A DNA stretch of 31,528 nucleotides from a virus (IMGVR_UViG_3300022690_002240:1-31528), one strand, 5' to 3'; shown: positions 21,008 through 30,280, counted from the stretch's first letter. A program made the numbers and translations. Notes: a model not told the origin generated them from the letters alone.

Positions 21008-22576
21008 ATGATCAGAACAGCCGTATCAAAAGAATACATTGATCTAATCAATGATTCACCAGACCCAAAAGATACAGTGGAAGCAATGCAATTCTCAAAC
21101 GATCCTGTCACCTTCGTTGAAGATACCAGAATAATCAAGGGCCGAGGTTTCAGCTTTGATGATAGAGAATATCTATTACCAATATACCGTGATGGTTCAC
21201 ATCGTATCTACATAGTTAAAGGCAGACAAACAGAATTTTCAGAATTCTTAATAAACATGATAATATTCAACGCTTGGAAATATCCTGGCACTGTTCATCT
21301 ATATCTAGCTGACAGGCAATCACACACTTACAAATTCTCAAATCACAGAATGAAAATTGAGGCAATCAAAAACTCTAATAAAATCCAGCAAATAGTAGAA
21401 CTAAAAAACCACAACACAACAAAGATGATTCTAAAAAATGGCAGTATAGTTTATTTTCAATCAGCCTGGAATGGATTTGTAGAAGCAGAGTCAATCCCTG
21501 CAGACTTTATCTATTTAGATGAAATTCACAATGTTGATTTATCTGAATTGCCAACATTACTAGAATCAATGTCTCATTCCATTCACAAAACATTTTACGG
21601 CGTTGGCATTGGTGGCGCAGAAGGATCAGACTGGCACAAGCTTCACACATCGGGCAAACAATTTATTTGGAATCAAAAAGCTAAAGCCTGGATTCCAAAA
21701 AACCCAGCTGCAAAATATTCTAGTTATCACATACCTCAAACCATAGTGCCAACTGTAAGCGCAGAAGAAATTGAAGAAAAAAGAGCAACATACCCTGATG
21801 CCAAATTTCAAACTCACGTTATGGGCAATTTCATCAAAGGTGATTCAGTACCCCTATCAATTATTGATATGAAAAAAGTATTGATTGATTCACTAGATTT
21901 CACAATGCCAAATCAAGTGAACAAGAGCCTTGGCCCTGTTACTATCGGCATAGATTGGGGAGGCGGTACAAAGGCATTCACCGTACCATTCATTGCACAA
22001 TTCACAGACATTCAAATCCCGATTTGGAAAATCCTTTACACCACCAGAATAACTGATGCAGACACAGAAGTTCAAATCAAGAAAATCAGCAATCTAATCG
22101 ATGCATACGAGCCTGATATTGGCGTTCAAGATTTGGGTGGTGCAACAAGACAGATGCAAGAAATTGATAACAAATATGGCCATATCATTTCAAAATGGAG
22201 TGCATCAGCTCCATTCCAAAACCCATATGTCTATGATAAGCTAATCTCAGATAATTTAATCAAAGTAAATCATAGTTATGCACTACAAGATGTTTTTGAT
22301 ATGATAAAACGGCCACACATATTCAACGGCAAACCTATCTATCGTATGCAAATACCAAACAACAACCCCTCTGAAACATCGTGGATCATAGATGATTTCA
22401 CATCAATGTATGGTGAATTATCAAAATCAGCATCAGGACAAGAGTTTATGAAATACAGTAAAGCGCCAGACGGCTCACCAAACGATTCACTAATGGCAGC
22501 ATCAATGAATCTGATGGCATTCAATCTATGGAAAAGAAACAGAATATCAGGTGATCTGGCTATTGGAATAGGATGA
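21008..22576 (+). CDS. terL: Terminase large subunit
   Basis: This 522-residue protein pumps DNA into the prohead and cuts it. The ATPase half has a deviant Walker A region, IVKGRQTEFSEF at 69-80, and a canonical Walker B, FIYLDEIHN at 167-175, with D171 and E172. The nuclease half shows the RNase H-like acidic residues D316 (VTIGIDWGGG), D375 (GVQDLGG) and D493 (PNDSLMAA). Length and motif order are normal for TerL. The start is ATG; no ribosome-binding site is visible. The portal gene follows after 42 bases. TerL family usually predicts the packaging mode, but I cannot assign this one without a tree. Confidence 0.92.
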   Translation: MIRTAVSKEYIDLINDSPDPKDTVEAMQFSNDPVTFVEDTRIIKGRGFSFDDREYLLPIYRDGSHRIYIVKGRQTEFSEFLINMIIFNAWKYPGTVHLYLADRQSHTYKFSNHRMKIEAIKNSNKIQQIVELKNHNTTKMILKNGSIVYFQSAWNGFVEAESIPADFIYLDEIHNVDLSELPTLLESMSHSIHKTFYGVGIGGAEGSDWHKLHTSGKQFIWNQKAKAWIPKNPAAKYSSYHIPQTIVPTVSAEEIEEKRATYPDAKFQTHVMGNFIKGDSVPLSIIDMKKVLIDSLDFTMPNQVNKSLGPVTIGIDWGGGTKAFTVPFIAQFTDIQIPIWKILYTTRITDADTEVQIKKISNLIDAYEPDIGVQDLGGATRQMQEIDNKYGHIISKWSASAPFQNPYVYDKLISDNLIKVNHSYALQDVFDMIKRPHIFNGKPIYRMQIPNNNPSETSWIIDDFTSMYGELSKSASGQEFMKYSKAPDGSPNDSLMAASMNLMAFNLWKRNRISGDLAIGIG

Positions 22577-22618
22577 TAAATATATTGATAAAGCAGTTAT
22601 CAGATTTAAATAATAGTC

Positions 22619-23983
22619 TTGAACTACGCCAACAGATTCACCCAAAGTTTCAATAATTTTCTAAGTTACATTGGCAATGCAACACATGGTATCAACCCAA
22701 CTGTCGCACTATCAGAAAGCACAACAACCTTTGGTGAAACGCCAGACATTCCATTATCACGAATTGTTCAAAGATACCTAGTTAATTCAAAATTTGATTA
22801 TGTCTTACATCTATACACATCATATACAGTTGGCCGAGGTTTCACAAATGTATCAGAAACAGAAACCCCAAGAGCCTTAGCTTGCTTGGAAATGATTAAT
22901 GAATTTACAAAAGCTAACAAGCTTCAACAATTAAATCAAGTAGCAATTTACGAAGCCTGGGCGAGTGGCAATACTTTCTTTAACATTCCTGGTACTGGTG
23001 ATGATATTGATGGATTATACAATATACCATTAAGCAGCATTACAGCAATTGACAGAGAAACCGATGGCACAGTTATCTCATATCAACAACAACTAGGTGG
23101 AACATTTGCCGCAATTCCAGCTGATCAAGTTGCACATTTTAAAATTACACCAAAAGACGGTTCAGCATTTGGTGAAATGTTAGGGCAACCAATGGAGCGC
23201 CAAGGATTAGGATATAAAACATCAAGCGGTAATACAGTAAGAAAAGCAAGTGAGTTTTCAATCGATGAAATGACAGATGATGTCTCAAGCAAAATGTTCT
23301 ATTCAGGCCAACCCAAATATGTTGTAACACCAGCAGACAAAGATGCATCATTAACCAAACCTGATGTTGAATTAATCACAAGTAAACTAACTAAAACAGA
23401 TCCACTAAAACATTTCATCACAAACAAAAGAATCACAATAGCAACAACTGAACTCAGCACCCAATCAAAACATGATGCATACATTTCAAGAGCTAGAGAA
23501 AACTTTATCATTGGCACAAAGTCTGCAGTTATCCCATTAATCACAGCTCTAGATTTCAGTTATGCATCATCACAAACAGCACTAGAAACTGCAATCCCAC
23601 TAATAATCCTCATACAAACTGAATATACTGATTTTATCAATAACCAAATTTACAGACCACTAATCATTCAAGCAGGCAAAAACCCAGACAAAATTAAAAT
23701 CTCAATCAAATTCAAAACCATTGACAGATTAACAATTGAATTAATCACACAATCTTGGAATATACTTCAAAATCCAAAGTTTGATGGACTATACAAACCA
23801 GAAGATATTGTGCAATCCCTTCGTGATGTTGGAATGCCACTCGATGAGATAGCACCAACACAAAGCGCAACCCTCAAAGCCATTCAACAACAGAACAGAA
23901 TCATTGCAGCAATCCAAGAAGTTATAGATAAACCAAAGAAAGTTGCAGAAATAGCCAAAAGCGCCCAAGAAAAGCAAGACTAA
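22619..23983 (+). CDS. Portal protein
   Basis: This 454-residue protein would form the dodecameric DNA channel at one head vertex. Support is its position after TerL and before the protease, its length, and the portal-like segment YEAWASGNTFF at 111-121, with the following beta strands (SSITAIDRETDGTVISYQ) that resemble the wing region. The C-terminal quarter is helical and ends with a Lys/Gln-rich tail. The start is TTG 22619, with an AT-rich GATTTAAATAATAG immediately upstream. Confidence 0.85.
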   Translation: MNYANRFTQSFNNFLSYIGNATHGINPTVALSESTTTFGETPDIPLSRIVQRYLVNSKFDYVLHLYTSYTVGRGFTNVSETETPRALACLEMINEFTKANKLQQLNQVAIYEAWASGNTFFNIPGTGDDIDGLYNIPLSSITAIDRETDGTVISYQQQLGGTFAAIPADQVAHFKITPKDGSAFGEMLGQPMERQGLGYKTSSGNTVRKASEFSIDEMTDDVSSKMFYSGQPKYVVTPADKDASLTKPDVELITSKLTKTDPLKHFITNKRITIATTELSTQSKHDAYISRARENFIIGTKSAVIPLITALDFSYASSQTALETAIPLIILIQTEYTDFINNQIYRPLIIQAGKNPDKIKISIKFKTIDRLTIELITQSWNILQNPKFDGLYKPEDIVQSLRDVGMPLDEIAPTQSATLKAIQQQNRIIAAIQEVIDKPKKVAEIAKSAQEKQD

Positions 23984-24023
23984 TAATTACTTTTATTAAT
24001 CAGAATATCAAAGAATCATCATA

Positions 24024-25979
24024 ATGCAGATTGATCCTAATAATATCCCAACCCAAAAAGGATTTCATAAATTAGTTCTAACAATAAACAAGAGTTTTAA
24101 AATTAATGATATTTCTGCATTCAGAAAACACATCAGAAACAAAGTAAAATTACTCACCAAATCAATGAATGAAACTGAACTATTCGATTTTATGACAAAG
24201 GAAATGAACATATTCATTCAAGCTAAAAAAATCAAATCACTATTCAAATCAAACAAACACATTTTAAAATCAAATAATTTCAAATGGATTTCTGATTTAG
24301 GTCTCACATTAAATGAAGCTCAAGATATGATGCTCATCAAAGGTGTTGCAATGTCAGCTGGTACTAAAAAAGACAATGACATTGAAACAGATGAAAACAT
24401 AATCTTTGCATCAGGAGCAATGGCAGCAGCTGCCCTACAAAACAAATCAAATATTGACATTGATCACTTTGAAGAATCTTTACCTGTTGATGAATACAGT
24501 GAATATGATGTAAAGGCAATCAATGCAACTTATCCACCAGCTAGAACTTTGGCCGTCGGTATTGCTAAAAATGAAATGGGCGAATCTGGCACACCAACAA
24601 TACAAACTGAATTTATTGGTGTTTGCTCAAATACCAAAGTCTATGAAATGATTCAAAACGGTGAATTTGTTGGATGCTCAACTGTTGAGCTCGTAGCTAA
24701 AAGAAACTGTGAATGCAACAATGAGAATCATGATTGCGGTTGCACATTACAAGGATCACAATTCACCGATAACACTCTAATCTTAAAGGGAGTGCCAAAC
24801 TCCGAAGGCACTTGGGTTTCAGCAGTTGACAAAAATGACATTGGCTCAATCATTAGTGAATCAACAACAAAGAACTCAAAGCCAACCAAAGAAAAATTGG
24901 CAATTATAAATTCAATGAAACTCACATATCATACAACTAAAAATTCAACTGATCAAATCATGCTGCCTGATTTATCCAAATACAAAAATCAAGATGGCAA
25001 ATGGAAGGATGGCAAACAAAGCATTGCTAATTTCTTACAAGTCGAAAGGAAAATATCAAAAGAAATGGCTACATCAATCGCCAACACATTAGAGAAAAAC
25101 CCTGGACTCCTTAGTGATGCACAACTTGTATTCTTTTCAAATGATGATCTAACTGAATGGCATTCACATCTTAATGAAAAATTAAACAAACTAGCTAAAC
25201 AAAAGAACTCTACTAAAACACCAACTAAAAAACTAAACATTATCCAATTTGGTAAAGGTGAAGTTAATTACGGCCCAAGAGAGCCAGGTGGCCAATGTGG
25301 TGAATGTAGATGGGGAACATTCCCAGCTGATATAGCTGAGAACCCTGGCCAAGACGGAATTTGTGCAATTGTTGCAGGCGAAATTCAATGGATGGATGGA
25401 TGCGATAAATTTGAAATGATACCTGGGTTGTCAACGCCTGATCCTGAAACAACATCTGATGATTCAACTGATGATGAAAATATTCATGTCATTGAACCAG
25501 ATGAGGACGGCAACTGTCCACAAGGCTATAATCTTGAAACCATAAATGATGTGCCAGTATGTGTATTAATTGAAGATGATACAGAAGAAGTTATTGTCGT
25601 TGATGATAACGCAGCACATACAACTGACACTGATGCTGATGGCAACTGTCCTGACGGCTTCACTAAAACAGAAATTGATGGTGTGATGATGTGTGTTGCA
25701 AATGATGCAGACAATGAAGATCTCACAGATGAACAATTACAAAACATCAAGAACAAGAAAAAGAATCTTTCAAATGTAATGCAAGAAAAGAATCCATTAT
25801 CAAAATCTAATGATAAGATTAAGGAAATCAACAGTAAAATTCATGAGCTAAGAGTTGAATTAAACAAACATAGATATGCAATTGGATATTCCAAAGCCTC
25901 AATGGATATTATGGCCAAACGTGAGAACATAAAGAAGCAAATCAAAGTCTTAGAAGAAAAAAAAAGCAAACTCACTTAA
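24024..25979 (+). CDS. Prohead protease-scaffold protein with Cys-rich and Asp/Gly-loop inserts
   Basis: This 651-residue protein lies where HK97-type proteases sit. Residues about 105-275 look like the protease: LIKGVAMSAGTKKD, H148 in IDIDHFEE and S219 in FVGCSTVEL are the likely catalytic His and Ser. A middle helical part (about 315-400) follows, then a four-Cys domain (C425, C428, C447, C460), two related repeats with DxDGNCPxG loops (about 490-515 and 530-555), and a C-terminal coiled coil that could be the scaffold. A TATA-like TTTTATTAA lies about 28 bases before the ATG. A nine-A run near the 3' end may let some ribosomes enter the -1 frame and add a MuF-like domain. Confidence 0.75.
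   Translation: MQIDPNNIPTQKGFHKLVLTINKSFKINDISAFRKHIRNKVKLLTKSMNETELFDFMTKEMNIFIQAKKIKSLFKSNKHILKSNNFKWISDLGLTLNEAQDMMLIKGVAMSAGTKKDNDIETDENIIFASGAMAAAALQNKSNIDIDHFEESLPVDEYSEYDVKAINATYPPARTLAVGIAKNEMGESGTPTIQTEFIGVCSNTKVYEMIQNGEFVGCSTVELVAKRNCECNNENHDCGCTLQGSQFTDNTLILKGVPNSEGTWVSAVDKNDIGSIISESTTKNSKPTKEKLAIINSMKLTYHTTKNSTDQIMLPDLSKYKNQDGKWKDGKQSIANFLQVERKISKEMATSIANTLEKNPGLLSDAQLVFFSNDDLTEWHSHLNEKLNKLAKQKNSTKTPTKKLNIIQFGKGEVNYGPREPGGQCGECRWGTFPADIAENPGQDGICAIVAGEIQWMDGCDKFEMIPGLSTPDPETTSDDSTDDENIHVIEPDEDGNCPQGYNLETINDVPVCVLIEDDTEEVIVVDDNAAHTTDTDADGNCPDGFTKTEIDGVMMCVANDADNEDLTDEQLQNIKNKKKNLSNVMQEKNPLSKSNDKIKEINSKIHELRVELNKHRYAIGYSKASMDIMAKRENIKKQIKVLEEKKSKLT
25957..25965 (+). promoter_or_regulatory. 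Poly-A slippery site, candidate -1 frameshift
   Basis: Nine A residues contain A AAA AAA (25958-25964) in the zero frame of the protease gene, 12 bases before its TAA stop (25977-25979). A -1 slip joins the protease frame to the open frame that runs to 26216-26218. An assembly or sequencing error in the homopolymer would give the same picture. Confidence 0.55.
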
Positions 25980-26218
25980 CCTTAATCAATAATTATAAAC
26001 AATATTATCAATCAATTTCAAATCAAGCTGTTGGCATCCTTCCAACTACTGCTGAACCTGTCACAATATTACAAATATGGGAGATTCATGGAGCCGTAGA
26101 CTTCATTTGTACACAATATCAAGGCACAACATGGGAGATAAATGAAGGCCCACAGCCAATTATAGACACTCACCCCAATTGTAACTGCACAAGAGATCCT
26201 TTTTCCTTTACAGTTTAA
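25964..26218 (+). CDS. MuF-like minor capsid domain in the -1 frame (frameshift extension of the protease-scaffold)
   Basis: This frame encodes about 84 residues, including TILQIWEIHGAVDFICTQYQ, then GTTWEINEGPQPIIDTHPNC and NCTRDPF. The order Trp, Asp, Cys, Gly, Trp, then a final HPNCxC is the C-terminal signature of Mu gpF-like minor head proteins. The frame contains no ATG, GTG or TTG, so independent initiation is unlikely, and it opens upstream only inside the protease gene. Expected product is join(24024..25964,25964..26218). Alternatives are a homopolymer error joining one normal gene, or a non-standard start such as ATT. Confidence 0.62.
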   Translation, partial: KQTHLTLINNYKQYYQSISNQAVGILPTTAEPVTILQIWEIHGAVDFICTQYQGTTWEINEGPQPIIDTHPNCNCTRDPFSFTV

Positions 26219-26277
26219 TCAAATTACACCTAAAATGTATTAAAAATCTTGAAATAATACCAAGTTAACCATCCTTT

Positions 26278-26610
26278 ATGGCTAGAAACAAAAAAAATAA
26301 GAAAAACAAAGCTATAACATCGACAAACCAAGAACAAAACGCCAAAAATGATGCTGAATCAGGTCATAATACACCAATTATATTGGGAACCGAAGCAATT
26401 ACACCAACATTAACAGCTTCAACAGCTGATGAAACACCAATCATACCTGAAACAAGCAAACCTGAAAACATTCCAACCAAAAAGACCTCAAAAGAAGAAA
26501 AAGAATGGCGTAAATGCACACATCAATTCTGCAGCTATAAAACTTGGGTAAAAGATGTCAAAAATTGTCCAATGCATCCTGATATTATACTTGTAAAAAT
26601 TAAAAAATAA
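26278..26610 (+). CDS. Low-complexity protein with C-terminal zinc finger
   Basis: This 110-residue protein has a Lys/Asn-rich start, a Thr/Pro/Glu-rich disordered middle (15-78) and a C-terminal metal site CTHQFCSYKTW followed by NCPMHPDI (C-x4-C, C-x2-H). It sits between the MuF-like domain and the decoration gene, so a capsid-associated role is possible. The disordered linker with a terminal finger would suit tethering to nucleic acid or another protein. Confidence 0.62.
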   Translation: MARNKKNKKNKAITSTNQEQNAKNDAESGHNTPIILGTEAITPTLTASTADETPIIPETSKPENIPTKKTSKEEKEWRKCTHQFCSYKTWVKDVKNCPMHPDIILVKIKK

Positions 26611-26621
26611 CACAATGCATC

Positions 26622-26629
26622 TTATAAGG
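26622..26629 (+). promoter_or_regulatory. TATA-like promoter of the capsid genes
   Basis: TTATAAGG is centred about 29 bases before the ATG at 26655 and is the best TATA match in the late region, as expected for the highly expressed decoration and major capsid genes. Confidence 0.5.
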
Positions 26630-26654
26630 CACAATACCTCTCTTTATTTTAACA

Positions 26655-27077
26655 ATGACTGACTTTGCACCACAATATGCTTTAGGTGAAGATATTGATG
26701 GGGATTTTAATGGTGGTTCTAGAAAAATGCCAGTTACTTACACTGAAACAATTGTACCAGGCAAAGGATTAACAATTACTGGTAATGGTCAAGGTGTTGA
26801 TAATGTTGATGTTGATTTAACTGATAATAATGCAGACTTGTCAAGATTTATTGCAATTCTTGATGGTGATGATGGAGATGTTAAAGAAGCATTACAAGAA
26901 GGCAGAACCAAAGTGGAATTTGGCGGAACTGTAACAGCTGGAAATGCTATTTCAATTGATCTTAATGGTGACGTAATTAATCATACTACAAATCAAATAG
27001 TTGGCTTTGCTTTACAGTCTGGCGTTGATGGCGATTTAGGATTAGTTTACTTTTACGGAGCAGTAGGAACAACATAA
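26655..27077 (+). CDS. Capsid decoration-like protein (DUF2190 type)
   Basis: This 140-residue acidic protein lies directly before the major capsid gene, the usual place of decoration proteins. The sequence shows alternating short strands and glycines, with FIAILDGDDGDVKEALQEGR near 65-84, VEFGGTVTAGNAISIDLNGD near 87-106 and a final IVGFALQSGVDGDLGLVYFY, the layout of small phage head proteins that stabilise capsids. The identification rests on layout and position; length is within the normal range. Confidence 0.65.
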   Translation: MTDFAPQYALGEDIDGDFNGGSRKMPVTYTETIVPGKGLTITGNGQGVDNVDVDLTDNNADLSRFIAILDGDDGDVKEALQEGRTKVEFGGTVTAGNAISIDLNGDVINHTTNQIVGFALQSGVDGDLGLVYFYGAVGTT

Positions 27078-27079
27078 TC

Positions 27080-28060
27080 ATGGAACAACTACTAGAAAAC
27101 AAAATTCGCAATATGATTAATAGTAAATACAAATACACTTACAATACAATCAATGCAATTCTAGGTGATAAAGGAAGTGATGGAAATGATGTCAATCTTG
27201 AAACACTCAAAGAATCTGCATTATACAAATCTTATTCTAAATCTCTAAACACTGTCACATCAGACACATTGCCTGATTTAGTAGAATTACTATCTACTGC
27301 AATTAACGCCCCAACCCCTGCAACTGTTGGCCGTTCACTTGTAAACATTCACACAACTACAGCTGAAACAATAAAAATTAGATTACCAAAATTAGCCGTA
27401 GCATCTAAAACAAACAACGGACTAAAAGGCCGTTCAGTTGGTGAAAGAAATGACTTTGTATCATTAACACCAAACCAAGAAATTGAAGACTCTGATCAAT
27501 GGAATGATAACGATTTAGAAGACCGACCTTGGAATCTTCAACAATCAGACATTGCAGCTATCGGTGTAGGTCACGACATTAAAGAAACATCTAACATTTT
27601 AGATTTCTATAATAATTTATCATTGGGCAGTTTAGCAACTGATGCATTAATCCCAGCTGTTACTCAAAATGAATTTGGTTGGTCTGACATTGTAAACATG
27701 TGGGTTGCATTGGGCAACTTTGCTGGAAATGCTCTAATGATGAGTAAAACCACATACGGTGCACTAATCAAAGACCAAGACTTTAAGGATCAAACCATAC
27801 TTGGTGAATTTGTTGATCCTTCAACTGGTCAATTTGGCAGAACTATCTTAGGCTTTGATATATTTGTCTCAACATTACAAGCAGATGATATTGTTTTAGC
27901 AATTGATACATCATCAGCTGGTCAATATGCATTAAGACGAAACAAAGTTCTAAAAACATTCCAATCATCAATTAACGACACACAAATCCAAATCTCATCA
28001 AGATTCGATTTGAAACTTGGCCGTGATGGCAGTGTTGCAAGAATGGATATTAGCGCATAA
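27080..28060 (+). CDS. Major capsid protein (HK97 fold)
   Basis: This 326-residue protein follows the decoration gene by two bases. The N-terminal 55 residues are helical and may act as scaffold or delta domain. After them come strands around TTTAETIKIRLPKL and a region with NQEIEDSDQWND, then spine-like helices (NILDFYNNLSLGSLATDALI) and FGWSDIVNMWVALGNFAGNA, ending in strands with a tail of ARMDIS. Position after portal, protease and decoration genes makes the assignment strong even without a diagnostic motif. A T-rich stretch (28078-28092) follows and may end the transcript. Confidence 0.85.
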   Translation: MEQLLENKIRNMINSKYKYTYNTINAILGDKGSDGNDVNLETLKESALYKSYSKSLNTVTSDTLPDLVELLSTAINAPTPATVGRSLVNIHTTTAETIKIRLPKLAVASKTNNGLKGRSVGERNDFVSLTPNQEIEDSDQWNDNDLEDRPWNLQQSDIAAIGVGHDIKETSNILDFYNNLSLGSLATDALIPAVTQNEFGWSDIVNMWVALGNFAGNALMMSKTTYGALIKDQDFKDQTILGEFVDPSTGQFGRTILGFDIFVSTLQADDIVLAIDTSSAGQYALRRNKVLKTFQSSINDTQIQISSRFDLKLGRDGSVARMDISA

Positions 28061-28110
28061 TCATAAATCAAAAACTTTCTTCTTTTATTCTTACTTTACT
28101 TTAAATTAAT

Positions 28111-28443
28111 ATGGCTAAACGTAAAATCTCAACTTTACTCAAAATTATTGATGGCAGCTCAATTAGCACTGATCCTTTACTGATAACTAATCTTCAAAAT
28201 AAAGGTGGCAACATTATCCGTATTGGCATATCTGTTAGTGTAGATGCCAAAATTTCAATGTCACTTAATGCTGACACTGGAACGCCTGAGTTTGAACTTT
28301 TCAATAATGGTGATGATCTTATTGCTGGTGCTGATTATGTATTTGAATCAGTTGCAACAGGAAATGATGTAATTAATTTCAAATCAAACACATTACCAAT
28401 ATCTCTAAGAAAATTAATCGTGGAGAATTACACCGAGCGATAA
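28111..28443 (+). CDS. Small beta-rich structural protein
   Basis: This 110-residue protein downstream of the major capsid gene is predicted all-beta (ISTLLKIIDGSSI, NIIRIGISVSVDAKISMSLN, VINFKSNTLPISLRKLIVEN). It has no Cys or membrane segment. It could be a head protein, a neck component or the base of the fibre encoded downstream. A TTTAAATTAAT stretch immediately before the ATG may be part of a promoter. Confidence 0.6.
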   Translation: MAKRKISTLLKIIDGSSISTDPLLITNLQNKGGNIIRIGISVSVDAKISMSLNADTGTPEFELFNNGDDLIAGADYVFESVATGNDVINFKSNTLPISLRKLIVENYTER

Positions 28444-28447
28444 TAAC

Positions 28448-28621
28448 ATGTTTGACTATATCAGAAAACCACAAGGCAATATTGTTTCACAGCCAAACTT
28501 TTCACAATATCTGCCACAAGGACAAAACCAAGAAATTGTACCAAAAGTGCCGCAATTTTGGGTTGATGGAGCAGGCAATCAATTCGTTACAGGTGATGGG
28601 AATGATTTCATATTTAATTAG
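28448..28621 (+). CDS. Small protein (57 residues) before the fibre
   Basis: The protein begins MFDYIRKPQGNIVSQPNFSQ and ends with WVDGAGNQFVTGDGNDFIFN. It is polar, Gln/Pro/Asn-rich and probably extended, so it may be a small virion linker. It starts four bases after the preceding stop and ends just before the fibre gene. Confidence 0.6.
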   Translation: MFDYIRKPQGNIVSQPNFSQYLPQGQNQEIVPKVPQFWVDGAGNQFVTGDGNDFIFN

Positions 28622-28633
28622 GTGAATGATAAC

Positions 28634-30280
28634 ATGGCTAATGTACAAATTCTTAATCAAGATGATATAGATAATGTAGCTGCACCTGATGGCACATTTG
28701 TTGCAGTTCAAACTTCACTTGGTACAACTCAACGAAGAAGTCTAAACGGCTCAATTGCTGCCAAAGTACAAACACCACTAAGAGGCAATGTTGATGCAGC
28801 TGGTTTCAAAATAATTAATGCTGATGATCCAATCAATCAAGGCGATTATGTAACATTAGCTTATGCCAATATTAATTTCGTAATAAATCCACTAACTGAT
28901 AATATTAATGCAGTTGGAGTTCATAAATTTATCAATGCAATTGATCCATCAAATCCACAAGACTATGTTACCTTAAATTATTTAGATACTAATTTTGTAG
29001 CTAAACTATTCACAAGTGATGTTAATGCAAATAATTTCAAAATAACCAATCTACCAGATCCATCATCTAATGGTGAACCCTTAACTCTTGGCGTTGCCAA
29101 TAGTGAATTTGTAAGAAACCCATTTACACAAAATATTAATGCAGACCAAAACAGAATTGTTAATGCAGCTGATCCAGTAAATCCCCAAGATTATGTAACC
29201 AAAGCTTTTGGTGATGCAAATTATCTGGTTGGTGAAGATGGTGCAAATAAAACACTATCAAATCTAATTGCACCAACTGCACTAAATGAAAATCTAAACA
29301 TGAGTACAAAAGCACTTACATTCCCTTCAACCTTTGGCCCAAACAGTCTTCACTTTGTTAGTAACCTTGCAAACGAAGTCCAACTTATCCAAACAGGTGG
29401 TGCAGTTGTACCAATCACATCTAGGATGATTGATTCTGATGCTACCTTTGAAACTGAATTTACACGCCAAATTGCAGGCGGTCTGCACATCATAACATAT
29501 CAAAGTGTTCCAGCTCTTCCAACTTCACAAATAGTCACTCAAAATTATCGTATTAGTCCATCATCTGATACACTTGGTATTAGTGAAGCCATCCTTAATT
29601 ATAATTTTGCCAGAATTGGAGGTGCTGCTATAATTGACAAGCCTTTAGTTCAATGGCAAAATAATGGTCTTGTAATAGCAACAATTTTAGCAAATGGAAC
29701 TTTTGATTTTAACACTCACATATTATCCAACGTTGATGTGATTCAATATAAGGTGAGATCTACTCCAGCACCTATCAACCCAGGATTTGGCACAAATTTT
29801 GTTTCTAGTCAGGATGATGATCATGCAACTGCTAGATTTAGAAATTCATCGGGAACTGTGTTTTCATTAACAAAGTCTTCAATTCCATTAATTGTCGGCT
29901 ACTCTAGTTTTTTTATTAATGATAATACTCCAAGGATTTTTGGATTTACTAGGGCGGCAGGATTAACTGACTTTAACGATGAATTGGAAGTGGAAACTTT
30001 TGCAGGAATTGTTTGTACTGTTTCGAGAGTTTTTTTAACTATATTTGAAAATGGTACTAATACAGTTAGTCCTTTTGCCTTACGTGTTGATGGTGTTACA
30101 TCAACAATTCTAACAGGTAGTATTCCAGCTAGTGCCACTGGAAATTTCATAGCTGTTACTTCAACATTAATTACCGTTGAAATTGGTGAGGGATTTTCTC
30201 TGCTTTTTACAAAAGGTTCTAGTGGCACTTTACAAATAGGCACAATCGGCGCTTTAATTAATACAGAAAATACATCTTAA
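28634..30280 (+). CDS. Fibre protein with N-terminal repeats and a C-terminal knob
   Basis: The start chosen is ATG 28634, eight bases after AGGTGA (28620-28625), giving 548 residues; GTG 28622 would add four. Residues about 52-210 contain four repeats of about 42 residues, each like NINAxxxKIxNAxDPxNPQDYVTLxY, typical of phage fibre shafts and trimer-forming repeats. The middle is beta-rich. The final 150 residues (from about KVRSTPAPINPGFGTNFVSS) resemble a jelly-roll knob ending SGTLQIGTIGALINTENTS. The location beside capsid genes suggests a head or neck fibre, though a tail fibre is possible. Confidence 0.75.
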   Translation: MANVQILNQDDIDNVAAPDGTFVAVQTSLGTTQRRSLNGSIAAKVQTPLRGNVDAAGFKIINADDPINQGDYVTLAYANINFVINPLTDNINAVGVHKFINAIDPSNPQDYVTLNYLDTNFVAKLFTSDVNANNFKITNLPDPSSNGEPLTLGVANSEFVRNPFTQNINADQNRIVNAADPVNPQDYVTKAFGDANYLVGEDGANKTLSNLIAPTALNENLNMSTKALTFPSTFGPNSLHFVSNLANEVQLIQTGGAVVPITSRMIDSDATFETEFTRQIAGGLHIITYQSVPALPTSQIVTQNYRISPSSDTLGISEAILNYNFARIGGAAIIDKPLVQWQNNGLVIATILANGTFDFNTHILSNVDVIQYKVRSTPAPINPGFGTNFVSSQDDDHATARFRNSSGTVFSLTKSSIPLIVGYSSFFINDNTPRIFGFTRAAGLTDFNDELEVETFAGIVCTVSRVFLTIFENGTNTVSPFALRVDGVTSTILTGSIPASATGNFIAVTSTLITVEIGEGFSLLFTKGSSGTLQIGTIGALINTENTS

